From positions 59,812 through 123,811 of the forward strand of contig JBMNPT010000007.1 in NCBI GenBank assembly GCA_050943735.1: DNA of 64,000 bases, in the 5' to 3' direction. Both the position numbers and the translations under genes were made by a program. The DNA is from JBMNPT01 sp050943735 (GTDB lineage: Bacteria; Bacillota; Clostridia; Oscillospirales; RGIG577). Each line of letters begins with the position of its first letter. The stretch's first letter is position 1. The notes below the pieces were generated by a model that had not been told where the DNA came from, made no database searches, and was given only the letters and a program-made list of their open reading frames with translations. Positions 7,725 to 15,044 of the stretch are shown one piece after another.

Positions 7725-9089
7725 TCACTGCACTCCCTGCCATCGCAGCCCTTTGGGAAAGTGGTTTTTCAGCTGTCCGCCGCTCCACTTGCCCCATCCC
7801 AGAGCAAAATCGTCCACCAGCAGCAGGTTCCAGCCTTTTTGGCCCGGAAGTTCCAGTGTTTCTCCCCGCAGCCAGGCCAGCACCCGGGGGTCCTGGCCAT
7901 TCAGGGAAATGGAAGCGCCCATCTGGTGGGGACGCAGTCCCAGCGCCAGACTGTGAGAGGGTTCAAATCGATTCTTTTTCAGGGTGCCAAGATGCCAGCC
8001 GGGACGGAGCACTTTGAGTCCCTTCAGGTCGGGGGTTCCATCGGGCACCAGATAGAGTTGATCCCCAAAGAGCAGATAGTTTCCCACAGGAGCCAGAGGC
8101 AGGTCCTTTTGGAAGGCATCCCACTGGGCCAGCAGCCGGCGGTCAGGCTGGGCTGGAGGGGGTGGAGTGGGGGTCGTTTCCCCTTCGTTTTTTTCCAGCA
8201 GGGCCATGAAATGCCCTTCTCCCTGCAGCTTGTGGGGCCACAGCCGCCAGGTGTCCGCCACCGATGGATCGCAGTCGGCGACCCAGTCGGGCCGTCCCCG
8301 CTCAAACCAGGGCAGGGCTTGTCCCATCACCCGGAATTCTCCCGGCTGATGCAGCAGCCAGTCTACACTGGCTTCATCCTCTTCCGGGGCAAAGGTGCAG
8401 GTGGAGTAGATCAGCCGTCCGCCCGGGCGCAGCATGGCGGCGGCGCAGGAGAGGATTTCCCGCTGCCGGGCGGCGCATAACGCCACGTTTTCGGGGCTCC
8501 ATTGGGCTCGGGCTTCTTCGTCCTTGCGGAACATCCCCTCGCCGGAACAGGGCGCGTCCACTACCACACAGTCGAAAAATCCAGGCAGCCGCTGTGCCAG
8601 ACGCTGTGGAGTTTCATTGGTGACCACACAGTTGGTCAGTCCCATACGTTCCACATTTTGAGAGAGAATCCGCGCCCGGGCGGGGTGGATTTCATTGCTC
8701 ACCAGCAGTCCGCAGCCCGCCATTCGTCCGCCCAGATGGGTGGTTTTTCCTCCGGGTGCGGCACATAGGTCCAGTACCCGTTCCCCGGGCTGGGGATCAG
8801 CCAGCGCGCCCACCGCCATGGCGCTGGGTTCTTGCAGGTAATAGACCCCGGCCTCGTGCCAGGGATGACGGCCCGGTCGGTCGGGGGCATTGTAGAAAAA
8901 GCCCTCGGATGCCCAGGGGACTGGCTGCAGTGCAAAGGGGCTGTGGCGGGCAAATTCCTCAGGGGAAATGCGCAGGGGATTGACCCGCAGACCCAGGGAG
9001 CGCTCCTGTTCATAACTGGCTGCAAAGGCGGGATAGTCGCTGCCCAGCAGGGTTTGCATCCGCTGGGAAAAGGCTTGGGGAAGCTGCAT
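7725..9089 (-). CDS. RsmF/RsmB-type rRNA (cytosine-5) methyltransferase
   Basis: SAM-dependent RNA m5C methyltransferase of the NOL1/NOP2/Sun family. The 454-aa protein has an N-terminal segment, a Rossmann domain with DLCAAPGGKTTHLGG for SAM binding, and two cysteine motifs: DAPCSGEGMF and the STCTF motif with the catalytic cysteine. The C-terminal 170 residues look like the PUA-type RNA-binding region of RsmF (YebU), so RsmF is likelier than RsmB; the exact target is inferred. The frame continues 31 codons upstream without a good start; AAAGGAG 8 nt before the ATG at 9089 decides it. The YihY gene is 13 nt upstream. Confidence 0.85.
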   Translation of the reverse strand: MQLPQAFSQRMQTLLGSDYPAFAASYEQERSLGLRVNPLRISPEEFARHSPFALQPVPWASEGFFYNAPDRPGRHPWHEAGVYYLQEPSAMAVGALADPQPGERVLDLCAAPGGKTTHLGGRMAGCGLLVSNEIHPARARILSQNVERMGLTNCVVTNETPQRLAQRLPGFFDCVVVDAPCSGEGMFRKDEEARAQWSPENVALCAARQREILSCAAAMLRPGGRLIYSTCTFAPEEDEASVDWLLHQPGEFRVMGQALPWFERGRPDWVADCDPSVADTWRLWPHKLQGEGHFMALLEKNEGETTPTPPPPAQPDRRLLAQWDAFQKDLPLAPVGNYLLFGDQLYLVPDGTPDLKGLKVLRPGWHLGTLKKNRFEPSHSLALGLRPHQMGASISLNGQDPRVLAWLRGETLELPGQKGWNLLLVDDFALGWGKWSGGQLKNHFPKGLRWQGVQ

Positions 9090-9102
9090 GAAAAAACTCC
9101 TT

Positions 9103-10044
9103 TCAGGTGGATGGATGGCGCTTCTCAGTGGCATGCTGATGCCGCAGGATGAGCAGATGGTTGATTTCGCCGCCTGCCACAATGATGTTGCCCATCATGA
9201 ATAGCCAGATCATGAAGACGATGACGGTACCGATGGAGCCGTAGATGATAGAATAAGAAGCGATGTTGTTGACATAGAAGGAAAAACCGGCAGAAGCGGC
9301 CAAAATGCAGATCAGAGCTGCGCCGGTGCCCGGCAGGGCGAATCGAAAGGGCAGCCTGGGAGAGGGAACCAGATAATATAAGAGGGCCAACAGCAGAAAG
9401 AAGGTGACTCCAATGCCTAGGAAACGTAGGAGGTCCCAATATTGGAGCCAGGCTTCAGGCAGATGTAGCAGGCGCCACGCACCGGTGAGCAGACGGGCAG
9501 AGAGAGTTGCCAGCACCAGGGTGAGAACAATGGAGAGAAAGGTGGTGAGAGTGAAAAAAAGGGAGATCATGTTGGCCACCACCAAAGAGCGTTCCTGATG
9601 GACGCGATAGGCCTTGTGGAGGGCTAAAATCAGGTACTTCACTCCTCTGGAGAGGGAATAGTAGGCCATTACCAGACCGGTGACCAGCAGCAGAGGGCTG
9701 CGGATGGAAGTGAGGTGCAGCAAATACAGCGAAACCATGTCCACCACTTCACGAGGCAAGAAATGCTGCAGAAAGCCCAGAATTTGGGAGATGGGGATTT
9801 GAAAAAAGGCTGCCAGAGCGTTGGCAAAAATGAGAAAGGGGAAAAAAGAAAAGAGAATATAATAGGCCATCTGAACTGCGCTGCCGCCCACATCATCGGT
9901 GAAAAATCTGCGGATGAGTCCTTTGGCCAAATACAGCAGCACCGGATCGTTGGGATTTTCCCGCAACCAGTGGGAAAACTGAATCTTTTTGTCCGATAGA
10001 TAAGAAACTTTCATAGAGGAGATTCCTTTCATAAAAAATGTCAT
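9103..10044 (-). CDS. YihY/BrkB family integral membrane protein
   Basis: The 313-aa protein has a basic N-terminal region followed by about six membrane spans. Typical family signatures include GGSAVQMAYYILFSFFPFLI near the first span and a conserved SRGVKYLILALHKAY segment between spans. Family members were once annotated as ribonuclease BN; their function is not settled. The ATG at 10044 has AAAGGA 7 nt upstream; the ATG at 10011 has an equally good AAAGGA, so the true start could be 11 codons later. It is co-directional with the methyltransferase. Confidence 0.8.
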   Translation of the reverse strand: MTFFMKGISSMKVSYLSDKKIQFSHWLRENPNDPVLLYLAKGLIRRFFTDDVGGSAVQMAYYILFSFFPFLIFANALAAFFQIPISQILGFLQHFLPREVVDMVSLYLLHLTSIRSPLLLVTGLVMAYYSLSRGVKYLILALHKAYRVHQERSLVVANMISLFFTLTTFLSIVLTLVLATLSARLLTGAWRLLHLPEAWLQYWDLLRFLGIGVTFFLLLALLYYLVPSPRLPFRFALPGTGAALICILAASAGFSFYVNNIASYSIIYGSIGTVIVFMIWLFMMGNIIVAGGEINHLLILRHQHATEKRHPST

Positions 10045-10131
10045 GAAGTCATCCTTTCTTACAGTATACCATAGTGTACGGGAGATGTATGGCAATTATT
10101 GAGAAATTTTTCATACAAACATAAAAAATAC

Positions 10132-10160
10132 TTGCATTGAACCATGATTTATGATATAGT
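10132..10160 (+). promoter_or_regulatory. tRNA-Tyr promoter
   Basis: TTGCAT (10132-10137), a 17-nt spacer and TATAGT (10155-10160); the tRNA begins 29 nt downstream. Confidence 0.6.
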
Positions 10161-10188
10161 TATATACGTTCTGTGGAAAATTCAATAT

Positions 10189-10273
10189 GGGGAGGTTCCC
10201 GAGTGGCCAAAGGGGGCAGACTGTAAATCTGTTGCTATCAGCTTCGATGGTTCGAATCCATCTCTCCCCACCA
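10189..10273 (+). tRNA. tRNA-Tyr (GTA anticodon)
   Basis: An 85-nt class II tRNA with a GGGGAGG acceptor strand pairing with TCTCCCC and an encoded CCA. The anticodon loop has GTA at 10223-10225, the variable arm is extended as expected for Tyr, and the T arm is GATGG-TTCGAAT-CCATC. A hairpin terminator follows directly. Confidence 0.95.
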
Positions 10274-10276
10274 AAA

Positions 10277-10304
10277 AAAGCACACCGAGAGGTGTGCTTT
10301 TTTG
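10277..10304 (+). terminator. Terminator of tRNA-Tyr
   Basis: A 10-bp stem (10277-10286 with 10291-10300) with a GAGA loop is followed by T6. Confidence 0.9.
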
Positions 10305-10310
10305 CGTGAT

Positions 10311-10404
10311 GGGGGGATTCGAACAGCACGCCCGCAAGGCGGGGCCAAACACTCCGGTGGAGTGTTTGGGAGTGCGCGGCTCGTGGATCCATCTCTCCCC
10401 ACCA
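10311..10404 (+). repeat. tRNA-Tyr 3'-end derived element with internal hairpin
   Basis: The segment begins with an inverted copy of the T-loop (GGATTCGAAC at 10315-10324, the complement of 10250-10259). It continues through a GC-rich stretch with a perfect 11-bp hairpin (10345-10355 with 10359-10369). It ends with an exact 18-nt direct repeat of the tRNA 3' end including CCA (10387-10404, identical to 10256-10273). A second terminator-like hairpin similar to the one after the tRNA follows. It resembles a short tRNA-linked repeat or a duplication left by an insertion; it cannot be a functional tRNA. Confidence 0.65.
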
Positions 10405-10408
10405 GAAA

Positions 10409-10438
10409 AGACATACCGAAAGGTGTGTCTTTTTTTAT
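10409..10438 (+). terminator. Second terminator, after the tRNA-derived element
   Basis: Stem AGACATACC with GGTGTGTCT, GAAA loop and a long T run. It is a diverged copy of the terminator at 10277-10304. Confidence 0.75.
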
Positions 10439-10459
10439 TCAAAAATTTTTACAGTAGGG

Positions 10460-10488
10460 TTGACATCATAAAACAATTGATATATTAT
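10460..10488 (+). promoter_or_regulatory. Promoter of the gntR-ABC operon
   Basis: TTGACA (10460-10465), a 17-nt spacer and TATTAT (10483-10488). Confidence 0.8.
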
Positions 10489-10508
10489 TGTATTAGTTAA
10501 TTAGTACA
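10489..10508. promoter_or_regulatory. Candidate operator for the GntR regulator
   Basis: An imperfect inverted repeat (GTATTAGTTAATTAGTAC core) directly after the -10 box, at the expected start of transcription. This position suits autorepression by the YtrA-type regulator encoded next; binding itself is inferred. Confidence 0.45.
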
Positions 10509-10531
10509 GCAGTACAGAAAGGAGAAGAACT

Positions 10532-10903
10532 ATGCAGTGGGAATTTTATGGAGATCGTCCCATTTATCTGCAGATTATGGAAAATCTGCGGATTGCAGTG
10601 GCAGCCCGACAATTCACAGCAGGGCAAAGGCTGCCATCGGTGCGGGAACTGGCAGCGGAAGCGGGTGTCAATCCCAACACCATGCAAAAGGCACTGACGG
10701 AGCTGGAACGGGAAGGCCTGGTATATTCTCAGCGTACCAGCGGAAGATTCATAACGGAGGATGTGGAGATGGTGGAAGCGATTCAGGAAAAACTGGCGCA
10801 GCAGCAAATTCAGCAGTTTTTTGAAAGTATGTCAAGGATCGGATTTGACGTGCGGCAGACGGTGGAAGCTGTACAGAAAGCAGGAGAGGAGCAGACACAA
10901 TGA
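10532..10903 (+). CDS. GntR-family (YtrA subfamily) transcriptional regulator
   Basis: The 123-aa protein has a winged helix at residues 5-75 with the GntR signature (RPIYLQIMENLR, then G-x-RLPSVRELAAEAGVNPNT). Only a short helical tail of about 45 residues follows, as in the YtrA subfamily, which regulates adjacent ABC transporters that often respond to cell-wall-active compounds. Its last bases overlap the start of the ATPase gene (ATGA), and it shares a strong promoter with a palindrome at the start site, indicating an autoregulated operon. Confidence 0.9.
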   Translation: MQWEFYGDRPIYLQIMENLRIAVAARQFTAGQRLPSVRELAAEAGVNPNTMQKALTELEREGLVYSQRTSGRFITEDVEMVEAIQEKLAQQQIQQFFESMSRIGFDVRQTVEAVQKAGEEQTQ

Positions 10904-11604
10904 ACAATGGCTACATTTTGGAAACCAGGGGGCTTGGGAAGTCCTACGGAAAAAAGACAGCGCTGCAGGGGATTGATCTGGCGCTGGAACGAGGAAAAAT
11001 TGTGGGGTTGCTGGGGCCCAACGGCAGCGGCAAAACTACCCTGATCAAACTGGCCAATGGGCTGCTCACTCCCACCATGGGACAGCTGCTCATCGACGGG
11101 CAGGAGCCAGGGGTATATACCAAGTCCATTGTATCCTATCTGCCGGAGCGCACTTATCTCAACGATTGGATGCGGGTGAAGGATTTACTTCGGTTTTTTC
11201 AGGATTTTTATGCGGATTTCCGGCCGGAAAAGGCGCTGGATATGCTGCAGCGGTTGAACATCAATGTGTGTGACCGGCTGAAAACCATGAGCAAAGGCAC
11301 CAAGGAAAAGGTACAGTTGATTTTGGTGATGAGCCGCGAAGCCCAACTGTATTTCCTGGATGAACCCATCGCGGGTGTGGACCCGGCGGCTCGGGATTAC
11401 ATTTTGCGAACCATCATCGGCAACTACAATGAAAATGCCACAGTGGTGATCTCCACCCATTTGATCGCCGATGTGGAACCGGTACTGGACGATGTGGTAT
11501 TTCTGCAAAACGGTCAGGTGGCACTCCACAAGACAGTGGATGAGATTCGGGAGCAGGAGGGTAAAAGCGTGGATTCGCTGTTTCGGGAGGTATTCAGATG
11601 CTGA
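10900..11604 (+). CDS. ABC transporter ATP-binding protein (YtrB-like)
   Basis: The 234-aa ATPase has a Walker A GPNGSGKTT (about residues 39-47), the Q-loop region, a signature variant MSKGTKEKVQL rather than the classical LSGGQ, Walker B YFLDEPIAGVDP and the switch histidine (STHLI). It has the architecture of exporter subunits paired with YtrA regulators. It overlaps gntR by 4 nt and the permease gene by 7 nt, so translation is coupled. The substrate is unknown. Confidence 0.9.
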   Translation: MNNGYILETRGLGKSYGKKTALQGIDLALERGKIVGLLGPNGSGKTTLIKLANGLLTPTMGQLLIDGQEPGVYTKSIVSYLPERTYLNDWMRVKDLLRFFQDFYADFRPEKALDMLQRLNINVCDRLKTMSKGTKEKVQLILVMSREAQLYFLDEPIAGVDPAARDYILRTIIGNYNENATVVISTHLIADVEPVLDDVVFLQNGQVALHKTVDEIREQEGKSVDSLFREVFRC

Positions 11605-12419
11605 GCAAATTGACAAAATACGAACTGATGGGGACGGGCAGGGTATTGCTGCCCATGTATGGCGCACTGCTGATTTTGGGTGTGGTGGTACGGCTGTTCA
11701 CCGGGAACGGCAATTCGGAAGCCTTGCAGATGCCCCAATGGCTGGAACTTATGAGTGTTCTGTCGGTGATGGCCTATACCGCTGTGATGGTAGCCGTCTT
11801 TGTGCTGACTTTCATTGTGCTGGTGCAGCGGTTTTACAAAAACCTGCTGGGAGACGAAGGGTACCTGATGTTCACCCTGCCGGTGCCCACCTGGAAGCTG
11901 GTCATCAGCAAAATGCTGGCCGCTCTGTTGTGGTGCGTGGTGAGCATGGCGGTGGCAGTGCTGTCCGGGTTCCTCATTGTGGTAAATGGTGCCTTTTTCT
12001 CCGAACTGGGGGATGTGCTCCGGGTGCTGATTTCCATGCTGAATGACATCAATGTGTGGAAGGTATTGTGGCTGTGCTTCAGTCTGCTTATCATGATGCT
12101 GGCCATCGGGGCCGGCGAGGTGTTGAATCTTTATGCCGCCATGGCAGTGGGCCATATCTTCCATCGACATAAATTGCTGTGGTCCTTCGGCGTGTACCTG
12201 ATCATGCAGATGGTCAGTGTGTGGGTGGTGGACATCATCGGCACAGTGCTGGGGTACAGCGGATTTGTGGATGCAGTGGTTCGCTGGGGAGAAAGCTTGT
12301 ATAGAATAGATGCAGCTATTGTGGCAGTGTGGGGCATGACCGCTTTCGCGCTGGTGGGCGCGGTGGTGTATTTTGTTATCACACAGCTGGCGCTGAACCG
12401 CAAACTCAATCTGGAATAA
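11598..12419 (+). CDS. ABC transporter permease
   Basis: The 273-aa protein has about six membrane spans, beginning with a cytoplasmic KLTKYELMGTGR stretch typical of ABC-2-like permeases that lack a separate outer domain. Spans lie near residues 17-37, 53-80, 105-135, 150-178, 185-210 and 235-262. It overlaps the ATPase gene by 7 nt and closes the operon, which ends at a hairpin. The exported compound is not known; self-protection against cell-wall-active peptides is a reasonable guess from the YtrA context only. Confidence 0.8.
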   Translation: MLSKLTKYELMGTGRVLLPMYGALLILGVVVRLFTGNGNSEALQMPQWLELMSVLSVMAYTAVMVAVFVLTFIVLVQRFYKNLLGDEGYLMFTLPVPTWKLVISKMLAALLWCVVSMAVAVLSGFLIVVNGAFFSELGDVLRVLISMLNDINVWKVLWLCFSLLIMMLAIGAGEVLNLYAAMAVGHIFHRHKLLWSFGVYLIMQMVSVWVVDIIGTVLGYSGFVDAVVRWGESLYRIDAAIVAVWGMTAFALVGAVVYFVITQLALNRKLNLE

Positions 12420-12423
12420 AAGA

Positions 12424-12462
12424 AAAGGTCCGGAAAGCCATTGGCTTTCCAGACCTTTTTGT
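12424..12462. terminator. Bidirectional terminator between permease and CoA-transferase
   Basis: A long stem (AAAGGTC and GGAAAGCC arms, one mismatch) with an ATT loop and T run, shared by the convergent genes. Confidence 0.85.
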
Positions 12463-12476
12463 TTGCGTAGGAGAAC

Positions 12477-13820
12477 TTATCTCTTGTTGGAGGCTCTCCA
12501 GATGTTCATTTTTTCAGCGTTGGCGATGAGTTCGTCCCGGAACTGGGGATGAGCCACCGAGATGATGGCTTCTGCCTTCTGCCAGGTGGACAGGCCCTTG
12601 AGGTTGACCTTGCCGTACTCAGTCACCAGGAAGTGAATGTTGGCCCGGGTGTCGGTGACAATGGAACCGGGATTGAGAGTGGGCAGGATACGGCTCTTGA
12701 GAGTGCCATCCTTGGTCTTGAAGGTGGAAGAGCAGCAGATGAAGCTCTTGCCGCCCTGGGACAGGTATGCGCCCAGCACAAAGTCCAGCTGACCGCCGGC
12801 TCCGCTGATGTGCTTGATGCCTGCGGATTCCGCGTTGACCTGACCGAACAGGTCCACATCCACCGCGTTGTTGATGGACATGAAGTTGTCTTGGGCGGAG
12901 ATGGAACGGATGTCGTTGGTGTAATTCACCGGTGCACTCATGCAGGCGGGGTTGTTGTTCAGATAGTCGTACAGCTTTTGGGTGCCCGCGCCAAAGGCGT
13001 AGGTCTGACGGCCCTTGTCCAGATTCTTGTACTTGCCGGTGATCTTACCGGCCATGGCCATATCCACAAAGCCGTCCACGTACATTTCGGTGTGAACGCC
13101 CAGATCCTTGAGGTCGCTCTGAGCGATGAGAGAACCTACGGCGTTGGGCATGCCGCCGATGCCCAGCTGCAGGCAGGCGCCGTTGGGGATTTCTTCCACA
13201 ATCAGACGAGCCACTGCCTGATCCACTTCGGTGGCGGGACCGCCGCCGCCCAGGATGCCCAGACCGGGGTTGGAGCCTTCCACAATCATGTCCACCTGGG
13301 AGATGTGGATGCCCTCTTCAAAACCGCCCAGACAGCGGGGCATATTCTGGTTTACTTCTACGATGATGACTTCGGCGCGTTCGCACACCGCAGCCATGTG
13401 AGAGGCGCTGGGACCGAAGTTGAAATAGCCGTGCTCATCCATGGGAGCCACCTGGAACATGGCCACGTTCACAGGCTGGGGCATGTCCCGATAGTACCGG
13501 GGCAGCTCGGAGTAGCGGATGGGAGCGTAGAAGGTGGCGCCGTCGGCGATCATCTTGCGTTCCACACCGGACATGTGCCAGGAATTCCAGGTGAAGTGCT
13601 GGGCCACATCGGGCACCTGCATGAAGGCGGGCTTTTTGAACAGAATGCCGCCGCGAACCTTCACATCGGTCAGCTCCTGATACCGTTCCGCCAGTGCGGT
13701 GTCCAGCGCGTCGGGAGTGGTTACGCACCAGCCGAAGTCCACCCAGTCCCCGCTCTTGACGGCTTTGACCGCCTGCTGGGCGGAGGTCAGCTTCTTTTGA
13801 TATTCCGCTTGGTAACTCAT
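12477..13820 (-). CDS. Butyryl-CoA:acetate CoA-transferase
   Basis: Transfers CoA from butyryl-CoA to acetate, the final step of butyrate formation in many gut Clostridia. The 447-aa protein belongs to the acetyl-CoA hydrolase/4-hydroxybutyrate CoA-transferase family. It has FTWNSWH, QVAPMDEHGYFNFGPSASH, GIGGMPNAVG near residue 220, HTEMYVDGF with the catalytic glutamate, and GAGGQLDF near residue 345. It reads much like the Faecalibacterium/Roseburia enzymes from memory, which supports butyrate rather than 4-hydroxybutyrate as the acyl group. It is monocistronic with a near-consensus promoter and AGGAGG, as expected for a highly expressed fermentation gene. Confidence 0.9.
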   Translation of the reverse strand: MSYQAEYQKKLTSAQQAVKAVKSGDWVDFGWCVTTPDALDTALAERYQELTDVKVRGGILFKKPAFMQVPDVAQHFTWNSWHMSGVERKMIADGATFYAPIRYSELPRYYRDMPQPVNVAMFQVAPMDEHGYFNFGPSASHMAAVCERAEVIIVEVNQNMPRCLGGFEEGIHISQVDMIVEGSNPGLGILGGGGPATEVDQAVARLIVEEIPNGACLQLGIGGMPNAVGSLIAQSDLKDLGVHTEMYVDGFVDMAMAGKITGKYKNLDKGRQTYAFGAGTQKLYDYLNNNPACMSAPVNYTNDIRSISAQDNFMSINNAVDVDLFGQVNAESAGIKHISGAGGQLDFVLGAYLSQGGKSFICCSSTFKTKDGTLKSRILPTLNPGSIVTDTRANIHFLVTEYGKVNLKGLSTWQKAEAIISVAHPQFRDELIANAEKMNIWRASNKR

Positions 13821-13867
13821 CGATATCCTCCTATGTTGTCAAATTTTTGTCAAAGATAGCTTCTTTT

Positions 13868-13896
13868 ATTATACCCCAGCGGCGGATGCAGGTCAA
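13868..13896 (-). promoter_or_regulatory. Promoter of the CoA-transferase gene
   Basis: On the minus strand TTGACC (13891-13896), a 17-nt spacer and a perfect TATAAT (13868-13873), 48 nt before the start codon. Confidence 0.85.
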
Positions 13897-13948
13897 GGGA
13901 ATTGGTGGTTATTCATGATTTGTCTACAATTTGTTTACAGACAGTTTG

Positions 13949-13977
13949 TTGTATTGTGCCAGAAAGCGCGTTATAAT
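13949..13977 (+). promoter_or_regulatory. Promoter of the zinc-ribbon protein gene
   Basis: TTGTAT (13949-13954), a 17-nt spacer and TATAAT (13972-13977). The leader is about 100 nt long. Confidence 0.65.
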
Positions 13978-14084
13978 AATACCAACCTCTAAGATTTCAT
14001 ATTGCATGGCATCTGGACGGGAGCCGGCGTTCCGCATGACGGAACCCATCCCGTCCCGTTGCCGTTTGATGGGAAGGATGAACG

Positions 14085-14480
14085 ATGGTGCAGCATTTCA
14101 GAAGATTCATGCAGGGACGGTATGGCATGGACAGCCTGAATATCGCTCTTTTGTGCGTGGCACTTTGTCTGGCGTTTTTCTCTGGGACTTCTTTCACCGC
14201 ATATTTTGTTTTTTTGTATCCGGCGGTGTTGGTGGTGGTATTGTATCGAGCTCTTTCCAGAGACCTGTACAGCCGTCAGCAGGAGGAACAGGTATTCCGC
14301 AGGTTGGGAGCCCGGGTAAATGCCTGGTGGCAATTGCGCCGCACCATGTGGCGGGAACGCCGGGAGTACCGATATTTTACCTGTCCCCATTGCAAACGGG
14401 TTCTGCGGGTGCCCAGAGGCAGAGGAAAAATCGAGATCACCTGCAGCGGTTGCCGGAATCATTTTGTCCGGAAAACCTGA
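14085..14480 (+). CDS. Membrane protein with C-terminal zinc ribbon, function unknown
   Basis: The 131-aa protein has two close membrane spans (about residues 19-33 and 38-55), a basic, helical cytoplasmic stretch (RRLGARVNAWWQLRRTMWRERREY), and a C-terminal zinc ribbon with CPHC and CSGC pairs at about residues 100-122. The ribbon resembles those that bind nucleic acid or act as structural knobs. No named family is recognised. It has its own promoter, AAGGA ahead of the ATG and a strong terminator, so it is a single-gene unit. Confidence 0.65.
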   Translation: MVQHFRRFMQGRYGMDSLNIALLCVALCLAFFSGTSFTAYFVFLYPAVLVVVLYRALSRDLYSRQQEEQVFRRLGARVNAWWQLRRTMWRERREYRYFTCPHCKRVLRVPRGRGKIEITCSGCRNHFVRKT

Positions 14481-14495
14481 GAATGTTTCAGCAAA

Positions 14496-14524
14496 AGAAC
14501 GCGGTATGGCCGCGTTCTTTTTTT
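14496..14524 (+). terminator. Terminator of the zinc-ribbon protein gene
   Basis: A 9-bp stem (14496-14504 with 14510-14518) with a TATGG loop and a T7 run. Confidence 0.85.
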
Positions 14525-14578
14525 CTATGTTGGGATAAGCGGCGAAAGGTGCGCAGATACTGTAAAGGGAAAAAGACG

Positions 14579-14607
14579 TTGCCAAGGCCAGGGGAATGTG
14601 ATACAAT
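14579..14607 (+). promoter_or_regulatory. Promoter ahead of the structured region and RNase J
   Basis: TTGCCA (14579-14584), a 17-nt spacer and TACAAT (14602-14607). Transcription would start about 430 nt before the RNase J start codon. Confidence 0.65.
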
Positions 14608-14613
14608 AGGAAC

Positions 14614-15038
14614 AGTTATGTGATCGAAAGGCCCTTGGGACCTGGCGGCAGTGTGGACCTGCCCCGGGCTGCCCGGAGGGAGGAGCGTGCGCAAAAGCAC
14701 GAAAAAATCGGACGGAAGAATGATTGGCAGACCGGCAAAGAAGGTGGCGCGTACGGAAAATGGCCCACCGGGAACGGAAGAGGTCTGCGGAGTGAAAAGC
14801 GCAAACCGGGAAACTTTTCCCCCCTGCAAAGAGCGTGAAAAAATGCGGGAGGGCCCCCAAGGGGGAAGTGTTGTCTTTTTGCCCTGTAAAAAAAGACACC
14901 CGGTCTGAAAATCCAGGAAAATCGGCACGGTAACTCACCGGCGGGCAATGAGTCAGGATGGACTGCGTTTATGGAAAAGCCCGGCGGTGTTCTGTAGGTA
15001 TGTAAAAATTTGGAAAATCAGAACGGAAGACGGAGGGA
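14614..15038 (+). ncRNA. Unassigned structured RNA or long 5' leader of the RNase J gene
   Basis: About 425 nt follow a good promoter without a convincing gene. The two short open frames (14620-14838 and 14651-14908) have no ribosome binding site and no protein-like composition. The sequence is purine-rich and contains many hairpins: GGCAG/CTGCC near 14650, CCGGG/CCCGG near 14670, CGTGC/GCACG near 14690, and a longer-range GCAGACC/GGTCTGC pair enclosing GGTGG/CCACC near 14730-14790. None of the conserved cores of RNase P RNA, tmRNA, SRP RNA or common riboswitches was recognised. It may be an independent RNA or a regulatory leader for RNase J. Confidence 0.4.
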
Positions 15039-15044
15039 ATGTAC

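Noticed and set aside
10311..10404. Second tRNA gene after tRNA-Tyr
   Set aside because: Only the acceptor 3' end is present in direct orientation and the T-loop copy is inverted; no anticodon arm.
12549..13859. 436-codon open frame antisense to the CoA-transferase gene
   Set aside because: Shadow frame without start signal; the minus-strand gene has a near-consensus promoter and family motifs.
14620..14908. Two overlapping short open frames (72 and 85 codons) before RNase J
   Set aside because: No Shine-Dalgarno, Lys/Arg/Gly-rich without structure, and the region is full of hairpins; treated as non-coding.
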